This document shows, one piece after another, positions 1-8,980 of a DNA stretch of 51,370 bases (its first letter is position 1; each line of letters begins with the position of its first letter). The notes under the pieces are model-generated. The model saw nothing but the letters and a program-made list of their open reading frames with translations. It did not search any database and was not told the origin of the DNA. A program made the translations under genes and the position numbers. The stretch is taken from contig CABMGN010000005.1 in assembly GCA_902385635.1 (NCBI GenBank), forward strand, positions 1 through 51,370. The letters are read 5' to 3'. Source of the stretch: an uncultured archaeon (lineage in GTDB: Archaea > Nanobdellota > Nanobdellia > Pacearchaeales > GW2011-AR1).

Positions 1-43
1 ATTTCTCTCGAATTTCAATCTCTAGGAATATTTCTTGTATCAT
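1..43 (-). CDS. rpl6: uL6 N-terminus (partial, runs off window)
   Basis: ATG at 43..41 overlaps the uS8 stop (TAATG); reads MIQEIFLEIEIREK..., and uL6 follows uS8 in the archaeal spc operon. Confidence 0.55.
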   Translation of the reverse strand, partial: MIQEIFLEIEIREK

Positions 44-459
44 TAGTAGAAATATGCAATTAAGCAGCCTACAACTTTATTTTCCATAGCTTGCTCATGA
101 GTTATTAATCCTTTATTTGTAGAAAGGATGACTGCTCCCATACCTCTTGCGGGCAGGTATCTTCTTCGGTACTTCTCAATCTGCTCTACCTTTACAGTAA
201 ACCTTGGCTTTATTGCTTTACACTCGATAAGATCTCCAACAGTAACTTCGATGAATTTTTCTTTACTATCTATTTTATATTTCTTAATTGCATTTTTTTG
301 CTTCATTATCTTTAGAACTTCGATTAGCAAGTTAGAGATTCTGTTTATTTTTACTTCTTCTTTACCTGCCTTGCTAGCATTTCTTATCATGTTCAAAGCA
401 TCTGCAACAATATCGTGTGCCATTTTATGAATATTTTTTGAATCCAATTTCTTCTGCAA
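43..459 (-). CDS. rps8: 30S ribosomal protein uS8
   Basis: uS8-like sequence (MAHDIVADALNMIRNASKAG...YLPARGMGAVILSTNKGLITHEQA) and operon position. Confidence 0.95.
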   Translation of the reverse strand: MQKKLDSKNIHKMAHDIVADALNMIRNASKAGKEEVKINRISNLLIEVLKIMKQKNAIKKYKIDSKEKFIEVTVGDLIECKAIKPRFTVKVEQIEKYRRRYLPARGMGAVILSTNKGLITHEQAMENKVVGCLIAYFY

Positions 460-655
460 CCTGTCTGAAACAGTGTCTGCAGAGGTTTAATCCGTATGAG
501 TCTATATGCGCCCCAAATCTTCCGCATCTCTCACATTTTTTAGACGCAATTCCAATCTTCCTTTCTTGGGGCTTGTTATGCTTGATAAACTTTTCTGCAA
601 TTTTTGGTTTTACCTGTAATTGCTTCAAAATTTTTTTCCAATCGCTTGCAGTCAT
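425..655 (-). CDS. rps14: 30S ribosomal protein uS14
   Basis: Zn-type uS14 (CERCGRFGAHIDSYGLNLCRHCFRQVAEEIGFKKYS). Confidence 0.93.
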   Translation of the reverse strand: MTASDWKKILKQLQVKPKIAEKFIKHNKPQERKIGIASKKCERCGRFGAHIDSYGLNLCRHCFRQVAEEIGFKKYS

Positions 656-656
656 T

Positions 657-1181
657 TTAGTGAGCCTTTCCGAGGAATTGTGTCTGGAAATTGTCCTCCA
701 TAAATTTAATTATCTCTGCAGGACTTATGTCCTGTCTTTTTGAAACCATACCTTGTTTAATTTTTTTAAGCCTAACTCTTCTTCCAGCTCTTTTGAAAAC
801 AACAGTAACATCAAAACCCCTCATACCAATATCTCTCTGGTATTCTAATCCTGGAATTTCAATATACTCTTTAATTCCAAATGAAAATTGATTCTTTGCT
901 ATTTGTTTTCTTCTTAATTTATTATCTATTGTAACCAACATTTTTTTTAGGAAGGGTTCAACATCTTTCCTTAAAGTTATAACCGCTCCAACCTCTAAGC
1001 CTGGCCTTACTCCTAGTGCAGGAATTCTTTTATTAGATTTCATTTTTGCTGGATTTCTACCTGTAAGGAATTTCAAAAGTCTCGCTCCCCTTTCTAACTC
1101 TTCTCCGCTTCCTCCAACATTTATCACAACTTTGTCTATTCTAACCTTTCTCATTGTATTTTGCAATTTTTCTGGTTTCAT
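657..1181 (-). CDS. rpl5: 50S ribosomal protein uL5
   Basis: uL5 motifs (KVVINVGGSGEELERG...FSFGIKEYIEIPGLEYQRDIGMRGFDVTVVFKRAGRRV). Confidence 0.95.
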   Translation of the reverse strand: MKPEKLQNTMRKVRIDKVVINVGGSGEELERGARLLKFLTGRNPAKMKSNKRIPALGVRPGLEVGAVITLRKDVEPFLKKMLVTIDNKLRRKQIAKNQFSFGIKEYIEIPGLEYQRDIGMRGFDVTVVFKRAGRRVRLKKIKQGMVSKRQDISPAEIIKFMEDNFQTQFLGKAH

Positions 1182-1182
1182 T

Positions 1183-1830
1183 TTAAGCGGTAACGATTAC
1201 TTGTTTAATTAATATCGAAGTTTTTTCTTTTCCTAGTTGAATATCAACCATTTTTTTCTTGTCATCAATAGAAATGACTGCTCCTTTTTCCCCAGCATGT
1301 TTACCCTCAAAGATCAATACTTCTGCTTTTTCTTTTAATGGAAGAATTTTTTCTATTTTTCCAGTATTTAGGTTGATTAATGCAGAATCATTTGTCTTAC
1401 ACTTTTCATTAGAGAGTATATTTCTCCCATCTGACATATTTATCTGAACTTTCTTTCCTTTCAAAAGAGTTTTATTAACAACCTTAGATATTTTTTTATT
1501 TGATTCATTTTCTTTTATTTCTTTAAATTCAAACTTTCCTAATTCATCCATCTCCATCCTATACGATTTTTTTGTTTTGACAAAAGTGATAGTATCAAAT
1601 AATAGAACACCATGTTTTACATCTTTGACTGGTTTCGTATTTACTAGGATTCCTCTTTCATTAACTATATGTTGAATCTCTTTTGCAGTACCTGCAACTT
1701 TTAAAACATCTCTCAGTACAACTAAAAGAGGCATTCCTCTTTCGAATTCAAAGTTTGGTTTAACAACGTATGGAACACCTTTTCTAGGTACTGGCCAACT
1801 TTTTGGGATTGTATGTCTTTTTATGTGCAT
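1183..1830 (-). CDS. rps4e: 30S ribosomal protein eS4
   Basis: eS4 (HIKRHTIPKSWPVPRKG...), spc operon position. Confidence 0.93.
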   Translation of the reverse strand: MHIKRHTIPKSWPVPRKGVPYVVKPNFEFERGMPLLVVLRDVLKVAGTAKEIQHIVNERGILVNTKPVKDVKHGVLLFDTITFVKTKKSYRMEMDELGKFEFKEIKENESNKKISKVVNKTLLKGKKVQINMSDGRNILSNEKCKTNDSALINLNTGKIEKILPLKEKAEVLIFEGKHAGEKGAVISIDDKKKMVDIQLGKEKTSILIKQVIVTA

Positions 1831-1831
1831 T

Positions 1832-2266
1832 TTATTTTGATGTTTTTACTGGTTTTTTAATTGTAGATTCTTTCTTCTCTTTCACGGGTGCAACTTTCTT
1901 ATTTAAATTCCTTTTTTTATCATCTAAGTTTAATTCAATTATTTTAAGGTTCGAAGCTCTTAGTGGAACATTCACAACAGACCCATCTAATTTCTTAATT
2001 TGTATTCCTTCAACATAAACCTTCAATCTCTTGTAATTAACTTCTGTAACTTTTCCTTCCTTTTTCTTAAACTTACCAACGAGCACTTTAACTTTATCTC
2101 CTTTTCTTACTGTAACGGTTCTTCTTCCTTGTTTTTGTCTAAGATCTTTACTTAAGCTTACATTAAGCATTTCTCTTCGAATATGTAAAGGAGCTTTTGC
2201 TAAGTACTTTCTTTGTTTTCCAGGTCTCTTACTTCCTTTCCATTTTTTTGAAAATTCGTTTTTCAT
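1832..2266 (-). CDS. rpl24: 50S ribosomal protein uL24 with Lys-rich C-terminal tail
   Basis: KOW motif region (VRKGDKVKVLVGKFKKKEGKVTEVNY). Confidence 0.92.
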   Translation of the reverse strand: MKNEFSKKWKGSKRPGKQRKYLAKAPLHIRREMLNVSLSKDLRQKQGRRTVTVRKGDKVKVLVGKFKKKEGKVTEVNYKRLKVYVEGIQIKKLDGSVVNVPLRASNLKIIELNLDDKKRNLNKKVAPVKEKKESTIKKPVKTSK

Positions 2267-2267
2267 C

Positions 2268-2669
2268 TTAGTACACTATCGAAGCTATTTTAGCAACTTG
2301 TGCCCATCGCTCCATGACCTCCCTTGCAATTGGTCCTTTAATTTGTGTTCCTTTAGGGTTTCCTTTTTCATCCTTTAAAATAGCAACAGCATTATCCTCA
2401 AAAGCTATCCTTTCTCCAGTATTTCTTTTGTAGGGCTTTCTTTGTCTTACTATCACAGCGTCAAAAACTTTTCCTTTCATCTCTGGAAGTCCCTTTCTAA
2501 CAGAAACTTTAACCTGGTCCGCCATTTTTGCCGCAGCTTGTCTACCTTTTGTTCCCTTCCATCTTTTAACACTTACAATCTTAACAATTTTAGCTCCGCT
2601 ATTATCTGCTGCATTTACATATGCTCCGACGTTAAGACCTCTTGTAGCTCTTGCACTTATAGCTTTCAT
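2268..2669 (-). CDS. rpl14: 50S ribosomal protein uL14
   Basis: uL14 (GAYVNAADNSGAKIVKIVSVKRWKGTKGR...). Confidence 0.95.
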   Translation of the reverse strand: MKAISARATRGLNVGAYVNAADNSGAKIVKIVSVKRWKGTKGRQAAAKMADQVKVSVRKGLPEMKGKVFDAVIVRQRKPYKRNTGERIAFEDNAVAILKDEKGNPKGTQIKGPIAREVMERWAQVAKIASIVY

Positions 2670-3028
2670 TTTCCTTCTTCTCCAGATTTAATTTTTTTAA
2701 TTAAGACCGAATGAACAATTTTACTCAAGGGCCTACATTCCTGAACCCAGACTAAATCTCCTACCTTAACATCTTTTTCCATACAATGGGGAACTCTCGC
2801 GTGAATTCTTGTTCTTGACTTAGCATATCTCTCATACTTCTTTACATAGATCATTCTTTCAAATTCAATCATAATTCTTCTTGGGAACTTTTTCTTAATA
2901 ACCCCCTCAAATAATCTTCCTCTTACTTTAAGCTTTCCGTGAGTAGGACAGTCTTTATCTGTGCATTCTGAAGAAGCTCCAGCTATTTCTGGTTTCTTTT
3001 CTTTTGTTTGTTGTTTTGTTTCTTTCAT
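2666..3028 (-). CDS. rps17: 30S ribosomal protein uS17
   Basis: uS17 (CPTHGKLKVRGRLFEGVIKKKFPRRIMIEFERM). Confidence 0.93.
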   Translation of the reverse strand: MKETKQQTKEKKPEIAGASSECTDKDCPTHGKLKVRGRLFEGVIKKKFPRRIMIEFERMIYVKKYERYAKSRTRIHARVPHCMEKDVKVGDLVWVQECRPLSKIVHSVLIKKIKSGEEGK

Positions 3029-3029
3029 T

Positions 3030-3332
3030 TTAATCTATTGATTCTGGGTCAAAACCCATTTTAACGAGGATGTCCTTCATCTTCTTTGTGTGATCCCCTT
3101 GAAGTTCAACTGTTCCTTCTTTTGCATCAAAGGTACCTCCACAAGCTAATTCGTTTTTCAAGTCCTTAGCTATTTTTCTGAGGTCTATCCCGCTTCCCAA
3201 TCCGGAAACTATGGTCATATTTTTTCCGAACCTTTTCTTTTCAAGAGTTACTTTTATTTTTTGTGAACCCTTGACGATTTGCTCACAAACACAGGCTTGT
3301 TTTGGCAAGCCACATTTTGGGCATATTTCCAT
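3030..3332 (-). CDS. Translation initiation factor aIF1 (SUI1) with N-terminal Cys motif
   Basis: SUI1 domain (KIKVTLEKKRFGKNMTIVSGLGSGIDLRKIAKDLKNELACGGTF...VELQGDHTKKMKDILVKMGF). Confidence 0.93.
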   Translation of the reverse strand: MEICPKCGLPKQACVCEQIVKGSQKIKVTLEKKRFGKNMTIVSGLGSGIDLRKIAKDLKNELACGGTFDAKEGTVELQGDHTKKMKDILVKMGFDPESID

Positions 3333-3553
3333 TATTTCTTGTTTTTTTCTTGAACCTCCTTGTTCAAGTTTGTATTTTGCTTTTCAGCAGTGTAAATTTT
3401 TGCGATCATTTTTTTTATTTGTTTAGGATTTGCTGATCCTTTTTTTGCAGCACTTGCTTTTGATTTTACTAGTTCTAATTTTAATTCTTGCATCTTCTTA
3501 TTTCGCTCTTCATTGGTCATTTTTTTTAAGTCTTGGAATTTTACTTTTGCCAT
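3332..3553 (-). CDS. rpl29: 50S ribosomal protein uL29
   Basis: Small helical uL29 (LKKMTNEERNKKMQELKLELVKSKA), operon position. Confidence 0.9.
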   Translation of the reverse strand: MAKVKFQDLKKMTNEERNKKMQELKLELVKSKASAAKKGSANPKQIKKMIAKIYTAEKQNTNLNKEVQEKNKK

Positions 3554-3554
3554 T

Positions 3555-4238
3555 TTATTCTACTTTTTTCTTTCTAACTTTTTTTGGTTTAATTTCTTGA
3601 GCTTCATCATTGATCTTATTATTTTCCTTAAGGGTATTTATCAGCTTTTCATCTATGATTATTCTGTCAGTCATTGGTGCATGAGGAGATAATACAGACA
3701 CTTTAATTCCAACTGTACCTGGTTTAGTTTGAGCAACAGCCTGAGCTTTATCTACAACTTTTGCGCTGTCCCCGGTTTTTTTAAGATAACCTTGAGTAAA
3801 CAACCAGCTTTTAGCTCTTGAGCTTGGAAGTTTTCCACTTAGTCTTATTTCTGCTCCAAGAGCACCAGCACCCATTATCCTCTGTAATGTTTTGTAAGCA
3901 AGGATCTTAAATTTTAAAGGACCGAATCTTTCTAGCCCCATAGCAATTTCGTCGGCCATTATCTGAGCATCAAATTCTGGTTCTCTAATTTCTTCAATTT
4001 CTATTCTTGGGTTCTCAAGTTTGAATTTAGTCTTTAGTATATCTGTCAATTCTGCTATTTTTTCTCCGCCTCTTCCGATAACTAGTCCGGGTTTATTTGT
4101 TGAGATAACTATTTTCTCTCCAACAGGAGTGTACTCTACTCTTACTCTACTTACCTTCCCCATTCCAATTTCTTTCTTAATATATTCTTTAACTGCAAAT
4201 TCGTCTTTCTTGAACTTTACAACTTTCTTTTCTTCCAT
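3555..4238 (-). CDS. rps3: 30S ribosomal protein uS3
   Basis: KH-domain uS3 (NKPGLVIGRGGEKIAELTDILKTKF). Confidence 0.95.
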   Translation of the reverse strand: MEEKKVVKFKKDEFAVKEYIKKEIGMGKVSRVRVEYTPVGEKIVISTNKPGLVIGRGGEKIAELTDILKTKFKLENPRIEIEEIREPEFDAQIMADEIAMGLERFGPLKFKILAYKTLQRIMGAGALGAEIRLSGKLPSSRAKSWLFTQGYLKKTGDSAKVVDKAQAVAQTKPGTVGIKVSVLSPHAPMTDRIIIDEKLINTLKENNKINDEAQEIKPKKVRKKKVE

Positions 4239-4239
4239 T

Positions 4240-4815
4240 TTATTTTTTGACTCCTGTTTTTTTATTCTGAGCGTACCAAAGTTTCTTCTCCATAGCCTTT
4301 AGCCTAAGATGAAATCTTTTTCTTCTTACTTTTCCCATTCTCCCAAAGGGAAGATATGCTTTATTTGGAATTGCTTCAACAATTATCGGGTTCTCAACAT
4401 CATGGCTATCTGCATTTGATTTTAGGCTTTTCACCAAAACCAAAAACTCTTTTGCAAGCTTGTGCGGATATCTTCCAGCCATTATCCCTACACCTTTCTT
4501 GTGAGGAATTTCTCCTTTCATCTTAACAACTTTCTTTTGTTTAGCGACTAACTCTAATTCTTCTATTGCTTTCTCCAGAGGTTTATATCTAATCATTCGA
4601 CATATTGCTGAAGCGGTTTTAACAGAACCTTGAACTGACTGAGCGTTAACAACTACTTCTGTTTTCTTCACTTTTTGCTGTACTTTTTTTGTTTCTTTCT
4701 TTTTTTCTTCTTTCTTCTCTGGTTCAGCTATTCCGGCCTTAGCTTTTTGTTCTGGAGTAATTTCTGCAACGGCCCCTTCCTTGGGAATATTATTTTCCAT
4801 TTGTTTGTTTGCCAT
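4240..4815 (-). CDS. rpl22: 50S ribosomal protein uL22 with charged N-terminal extension
   Basis: uL22 core (KTASAICRMIRYKPLEKAIEELE...KRFHLRLKAM); about 60 aa Lys/Glu-rich N-terminal extension. Confidence 0.9.
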   Translation of the reverse strand: MANKQMENNIPKEGAVAEITPEQKAKAGIAEPEKKEEKKKETKKVQQKVKKTEVVVNAQSVQGSVKTASAICRMIRYKPLEKAIEELELVAKQKKVVKMKGEIPHKKGVGIMAGRYPHKLAKEFLVLVKSLKSNADSHDVENPIIVEAIPNKAYLPFGRMGKVRRKRFHLRLKAMEKKLWYAQNKKTGVKK

Positions 4816-4817
4816 GT

Positions 4818-5234
4818 TTATTTCTTTGCTTTGTTTTTACTTCCTTTAGTTGCTCCAACTCCTTTCTTTTCGTGTTTTGGTTTTACTCTTGTAATTGCAA
4901 ATTCGCCTAAAACATGTCCTAGCATATCCCCCGTAACTTCAATAGGAACGAACTCTCTTCCGTTGTGTATCTGTATTTTCATCCCGACAATTTGTGGAAC
5001 CACAACAAGGTCTCTCTGGTGAATTTTTATTGGTTTATTCTTAGCTATCTTTTTCTTAGATCTACTTATGAACTTTTCAATTTCCTGGAAATTTCTTAAA
5101 ACACTTCTCCTACTCCTAGAAGGAATCAACTTTGAGAATTCCCTTACTTCCATTTCTTTTAATTCTTCAAGAGTTTTGCCTCTATATCTGAATATTTTCT
5201 TTCCTGAAGCATCTGTTTGTTTTTCGTTTGCCAT
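4818..5234 (-). CDS. rps19: 30S ribosomal protein uS19
   Basis: uS19 (VVPQIVGMKIQIHNGREFVPIEVTGDMLGHVLGEFAITR). Confidence 0.95.
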   Translation of the reverse strand: MANEKQTDASGKKIFRYRGKTLEELKEMEVREFSKLIPSRSRRSVLRNFQEIEKFISRSKKKIAKNKPIKIHQRDLVVVPQIVGMKIQIHNGREFVPIEVTGDMLGHVLGEFAITRVKPKHEKKGVGATKGSKNKAKK

Positions 5235-5235
5235 T

Positions 5236-5937
5236 TTATCTTCTTTTACCTGTTCTTCTTGGTCTTAAATGCCCAACCCTTCTTCCAGGAGGAGCGTTTC
5301 TCTTAGCAATCTTTGACTTAATTCTCTTTCCTCTTCCTGAGCCGAACGGATGATCTATTACATTCATCTTGACTGCTGAAGTTCTAGGCCATAATTTATT
5401 TCTTGATTTTTTAATATAAAACATCTTCCCTGCTTTAACTGCCGGTTTATCCAGTCTTCCTGATCCAGCAATTACCCCAATTGTTGCCCTACATTCTCCT
5501 AAAAATTCTTTTTCTTTTTTAGAAGGCATAATCAAAACAATTCCGGTTTCAGTTGCTCTTCCAACTGTTGCGTAACTTCCTGCGGTTTTAATGAATTTCC
5601 CGCCGTCGTTAGGTCTTGATTCGAGATTATAAACTCTTGTTTTGATCGGTATGTCTTTTAACTTCAAGATATTTCCGTCTTTGATTTCTTTTCCTAATAC
5701 TTTTATTTTTTGTTTTTCTATCATTCCCTTAAATGCTGGAATGTAAAAGTCTCCTTCTTTTGCTCTTATCTTCGCTAAAGGTGCAGTATGTGCAGTAGAG
5801 TTAACTAGGCTGATTACTGTTGCTTCCTGTTCGGATAAACTTCTTGGATAAGCAATTTTATACTTGTACGCATTTCTTCTGACTCTGTAAGCGAATCCGC
5901 CCTTTCCTCTTGCCTGTGTAATAATTCTCTTACCCAT
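5236..5937 (-). CDS. rpl2: 50S ribosomal protein uL2
   Basis: uL2 (GKRIITQARGKGG...RPNDGGKFIKTAGSYATVGR...VIDHPFGSGRGKRI). Confidence 0.96.
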   Translation of the reverse strand: MGKRIITQARGKGGFAYRVRRNAYKYKIAYPRSLSEQEATVISLVNSTAHTAPLAKIRAKEGDFYIPAFKGMIEKQKIKVLGKEIKDGNILKLKDIPIKTRVYNLESRPNDGGKFIKTAGSYATVGRATETGIVLIMPSKKEKEFLGECRATIGVIAGSGRLDKPAVKAGKMFYIKKSRNKLWPRTSAVKMNVIDHPFGSGRGKRIKSKIAKRNAPPGRRVGHLRPRRTGKRR

Positions 5938-5938
5938 T

Positions 5939-6229
5939 TTACATTAATCCTAATTTAGCTGCAATATCAATTGCAGGTGTTTTTTTATTTAACTTGACAT
6001 ACATTATTTTCTTATTTTCTCTTCTCTGAACTCTAATGGCATCTACTTTTACCCCAAACAGTTTTTCTATCTGTTCTTTTACTCCTAGTTTAGTCGAAAG
6101 TAATTCTGCCTCGAACATTAATACGTTTTCAGATTCTATTTTCATAACTGCCTTCTCTGTTACAATTGGTTTAAGATTAATTCCATGGGTGCTAATCTTT
6201 GCTAGTTGTGCTTTTTGTTTAAGATTCAT
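5939..6229 (-). CDS. rpl23: 50S ribosomal protein uL23
   Basis: uL23 (PIVTEKAVMKIESENVLMFEAE...KEQIEKLFGVKVDAIRV). Confidence 0.93.
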   Translation of the reverse strand: MNLKQKAQLAKISTHGINLKPIVTEKAVMKIESENVLMFEAELLSTKLGVKEQIEKLFGVKVDAIRVQRRENKKIMYVKLNKKTPAIDIAAKLGLM

Positions 6230-7029
6230 TTGAATTTTTCTCCGATTTCTTTAATTGCCTGCTCAGTGTACAGAACTAATCTTCCCGGGGAATTTCCTTC
6301 TGCAAGATTAGAAACATTTAGGTTTTTTGCCTGAACATGATCGAGTCCAGTCATTTTCATCTTTTCTTTTTCTCCAGTAATCATCAATGCTCCAGCAGTT
6401 CTCTTGTAGGGTCTTCCTCTTCCCTTTCCCTTTCCAGCTCTTACTGATTTTTTACTAACAGCAATATTGAAAAGGTCCTCCCCGAGGATTTTCTTTATTG
6501 ATTGAAGTCCTTCTTTTGTTTTTAATCCAGAAATTTTGGAACTAACAACAAAAGGTAACTCTATTTTTAATTTCTTATCTTGGAGTGTAGAATATTTTTT
6601 TATCAAGAATTTTTCACTAGCTGTTGCAGCGATAGCAGATTCGAGAGCTTTTTGTAATTCTTTTTTGTTTATTTTATTTATATTTAACATCTTAATGACT
6701 TTTGGTGGGTGGGCTCTTCTACCGCCCCTTGTTTGTGGAACTTCAGCACCAATCCAATTGAACTGTGTTCCTCTCTGAGAAATTATTTTTCTAGGAACTC
6801 TGGCCATTCCCCTTCCGTAACCAGATTTCCAAACATGTCTTCTATGCTGAACAATACCAGAAGCAGAATGTTGCGCACCAGCCATAGGTGATGGCCCAAA
6901 AGGTTGTTTCAATCTTTTTGCTTCAACAACTTTAGAAATTAAATCTTCTCTAACTTCAGAAGAAAAAACTCTTGGTAGATCAATGCTTCCAGATTTTTGT
7001 CCGTTTGTATCATAAATTTGTGCTTTCAT
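6226..7029 (-). CDS. rpl4: 50S ribosomal protein uL4
   Basis: uL4 (LPRVFSSEVREDLISKVVEAKRLKQPFG...GKGKGRGRPYKRTAGALMI). Confidence 0.95.
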   Translation of the reverse strand: MKAQIYDTNGQKSGSIDLPRVFSSEVREDLISKVVEAKRLKQPFGPSPMAGAQHSASGIVQHRRHVWKSGYGRGMARVPRKIISQRGTQFNWIGAEVPQTRGGRRAHPPKVIKMLNINKINKKELQKALESAIAATASEKFLIKKYSTLQDKKLKIELPFVVSSKISGLKTKEGLQSIKKILGEDLFNIAVSKKSVRAGKGKGRGRPYKRTAGALMITGEKEKMKMTGLDHVQAKNLNVSNLAEGNSPGRLVLYTEQAIKEIGEKFK

Positions 7030-7985
7030 CTTATTTCAATCAATTCAAGACTTTTCTTGTTTTGTTTTTTAGTTACTCTAAGTGGTTGAGTGATTATTAG
7101 CTGTCTTTTTGCTGTACCCTGAACAGAACCCTGGACAATTACAAAATCAGAGTTAACATTTCCGTAATTTTTTATATTTGTAAGCTCTTTTCTTGATCCT
7201 GCTTTTCCAACATCAAGAACTTTATTATTATATATGACTCTTGTGAATAAACCAACCTGTCCTGCTTGAGCAACTCTGAAAGTAACTCTTCGAGGATGCC
7301 ACGGACCAAGTGAACCTGGTCTTCTTACGCCTTTTTCTGATTTATGACTCTTAAGAGATAGACCCATTCTTTTTACAGGACCGCAAAGACCCTTTCCTTT
7401 TGTAAGACCTCTAGTATCAACAAGTTGTCCTTTTTCAAAGAAGTCAGAAACATAAATCTCTTTTCCAATTCTTTCCTTAACAAAAGAAAGTTTTTCTGAG
7501 ATACTTCCAGAAAGTCCAACTTCAACTAAGTCCGGTGTTTTCTTTATTTGCGCTTTTTTCGGTTGTGAATAACAAATAATTCTTAGTTCATCATAATTTT
7601 CTGGCTTTATCTTTTCTAATTCTTTTATTGCTTCATTCTTGTTCTCTTTTGGGAGCTTCAAAACTCTTTTAAGTTCTTTATCAAGATTGTCCCCCAAGAC
7701 TTCTGTTTTGACAATTCCGTGTTTGTATAACCTAACTGAGAAAATTTTCATAGAAGGGCATTCAAGAATAGTCACCGGAACAATGATCTTTTTCCCTTTC
7801 GTCATAGAATCTGGTGTTTCGTCTTTAACATACGCAGACATCATTCCTGCTTTGTAACATATAAAACCTTTAAGGGGTTTAGAAGAATTAAGAGCAGACC
7901 AGTTAACACTAGGTAGGAATTTAGATATTCTCTTTCTCGGCCAGTACTGAAGGCTTCCTTTTCTTGGTGATTTTGGTGCTGCCAT
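7026..7985 (-). CDS. rpl3: 50S ribosomal protein uL3
   Basis: uL3 (SPRKGSLQYWPRKRISKFLPSVNWS...RPGSLGPWHPRRVTFRVAQAGQVG). Confidence 0.95.
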   Translation of the reverse strand: MAAPKSPRKGSLQYWPRKRISKFLPSVNWSALNSSKPLKGFICYKAGMMSAYVKDETPDSMTKGKKIIVPVTILECPSMKIFSVRLYKHGIVKTEVLGDNLDKELKRVLKLPKENKNEAIKELEKIKPENYDELRIICYSQPKKAQIKKTPDLVEVGLSGSISEKLSFVKERIGKEIYVSDFFEKGQLVDTRGLTKGKGLCGPVKRMGLSLKSHKSEKGVRRPGSLGPWHPRRVTFRVAQAGQVGLFTRVIYNNKVLDVGKAGSRKELTNIKNYGNVNSDFVIVQGSVQGTAKRQLIITQPLRVTKKQNKKSLELIEIR

Positions 7986-8104
7986 TTTCGATTATTGTTA
8001 ATAGTGCGGATGTCATTTTATCCTACCCTGGAATGATTATGAGAGAAAAAGTTAGTTTAAAAAGGTTATGCAAACTAAAATATAAGAATCCTTTTAATCA
8101 TTTT

Positions 8105-8128
8105 CAAGGATATATTTTGCTATCCTTG
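8105..8128. other. Inverted repeat CAAGGATA-tattttgc-TATCCTTG
   Basis: Perfect 8-bp arms with 8-nt loop, immediately 3' of the 8136 minus-strand ORF stop. Confidence 0.7.
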
Positions 8129-8135
8129 GTAATAA

Positions 8136-8927
8136 TCAGGCCTCAAATTCGTACTCTTTTTTAGTTTCAGAGCAATCAATTTTGGCTATTCTAAGAATTT
8201 TACCCTTTCTTAAAGCTCCCTCACGAACCTTAGCAAAATCCTTCTCGTTCTTTAAAGAGGTGGGGACAACAATGTCATTTATGAAAAAAGTATGAATAAT
8301 ATCTGCCTGCTTGAAATCAGGTTTTTCAAAGATAAAACTCTTTCCAATTGATTCGTCTGTTGTGATTAATTTACAAAAATCAGGTTTCTTACTCTCTCCA
8401 TCTTCATTCTTTGAACTAGGTTTTCCGGATTTTGGGAGTTTTGGTTTTATTTTTAACTCTCCCTCTGGAAACTTAAAACTCAAAGCAAAAAAGACCTTCG
8501 GTAGGCTCTTAACAAACTTAATTATTTCTTCTCCAGACATATCTCCATCAATTGCGTATTTTTTTATTCCCTGAAACTGGCTCTTACTTTTGTAAGGAAT
8601 CTCTTTCCCAAGTTCAGCTGTTGTAACAACGACACCGCTAACATTTTCCTTGGCTTTTCCTAACTTCTCAGCAGCAAGGACAACAAGCTCATTCGCAAAC
8701 TCTGCAGTTGTATTGATGGTGTACTTGTTTCCAACCTTTTTTGCACTAATCCCTGCCCTGTCTCTAAATTCTCCCCTAGAAAACTTTTGAAATTGTAAAT
8801 GAACAGCCCCATCAATCTTTTTGTCAACTATCTTTTTTATGAAATTCATAGAGACTTTATTAGTCTCTGCCTTATAAACTTTTTTACTTTCTGCGTAATT
8901 ACGACTCTTTTTCCCAACGATAAACAA
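8136..8927 (-). CDS. Hypothetical protein
   Basis: Long ORF in operon-like spacing; called start is TTG and in-frame ATG at 8849 is an alternative. Confidence 0.75.
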   Translation of the reverse strand: MFIVGKKSRNYAESKKVYKAETNKVSMNFIKKIVDKKIDGAVHLQFQKFSRGEFRDRAGISAKKVGNKYTINTTAEFANELVVLAAEKLGKAKENVSGVVVTTAELGKEIPYKSKSQFQGIKKYAIDGDMSGEEIIKFVKSLPKVFFALSFKFPEGELKIKPKLPKSGKPSSKNEDGESKKPDFCKLITTDESIGKSFIFEKPDFKQADIIHTFFINDIVVPTSLKNEKDFAKVREGALRKGKILRIAKIDCSETKKEYEFEA

Positions 8928-8980
8928 ACCTTTATAAATTTCAGATCTCTCTTTAAAACATTAAGAGAAAAGAGCCCAAA

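Noticed and set aside
3030-3332. aIF1 inside the ribosomal operon as a novelty
   Set aside because: SUI1 between uL29 and uS17 is a common archaeal arrangement
128-8164. Numerous plus-strand ORFs (e.g. 128..430, 417..743, 1803..2018, 4675..5022, 6536..6778, 7964..8164) opposite the ribosomal operon
   Set aside because: Antisense to confidently identified ribosomal proteins; hydrophobic composition is what antisense of Lys-rich, AT-rich genes produces
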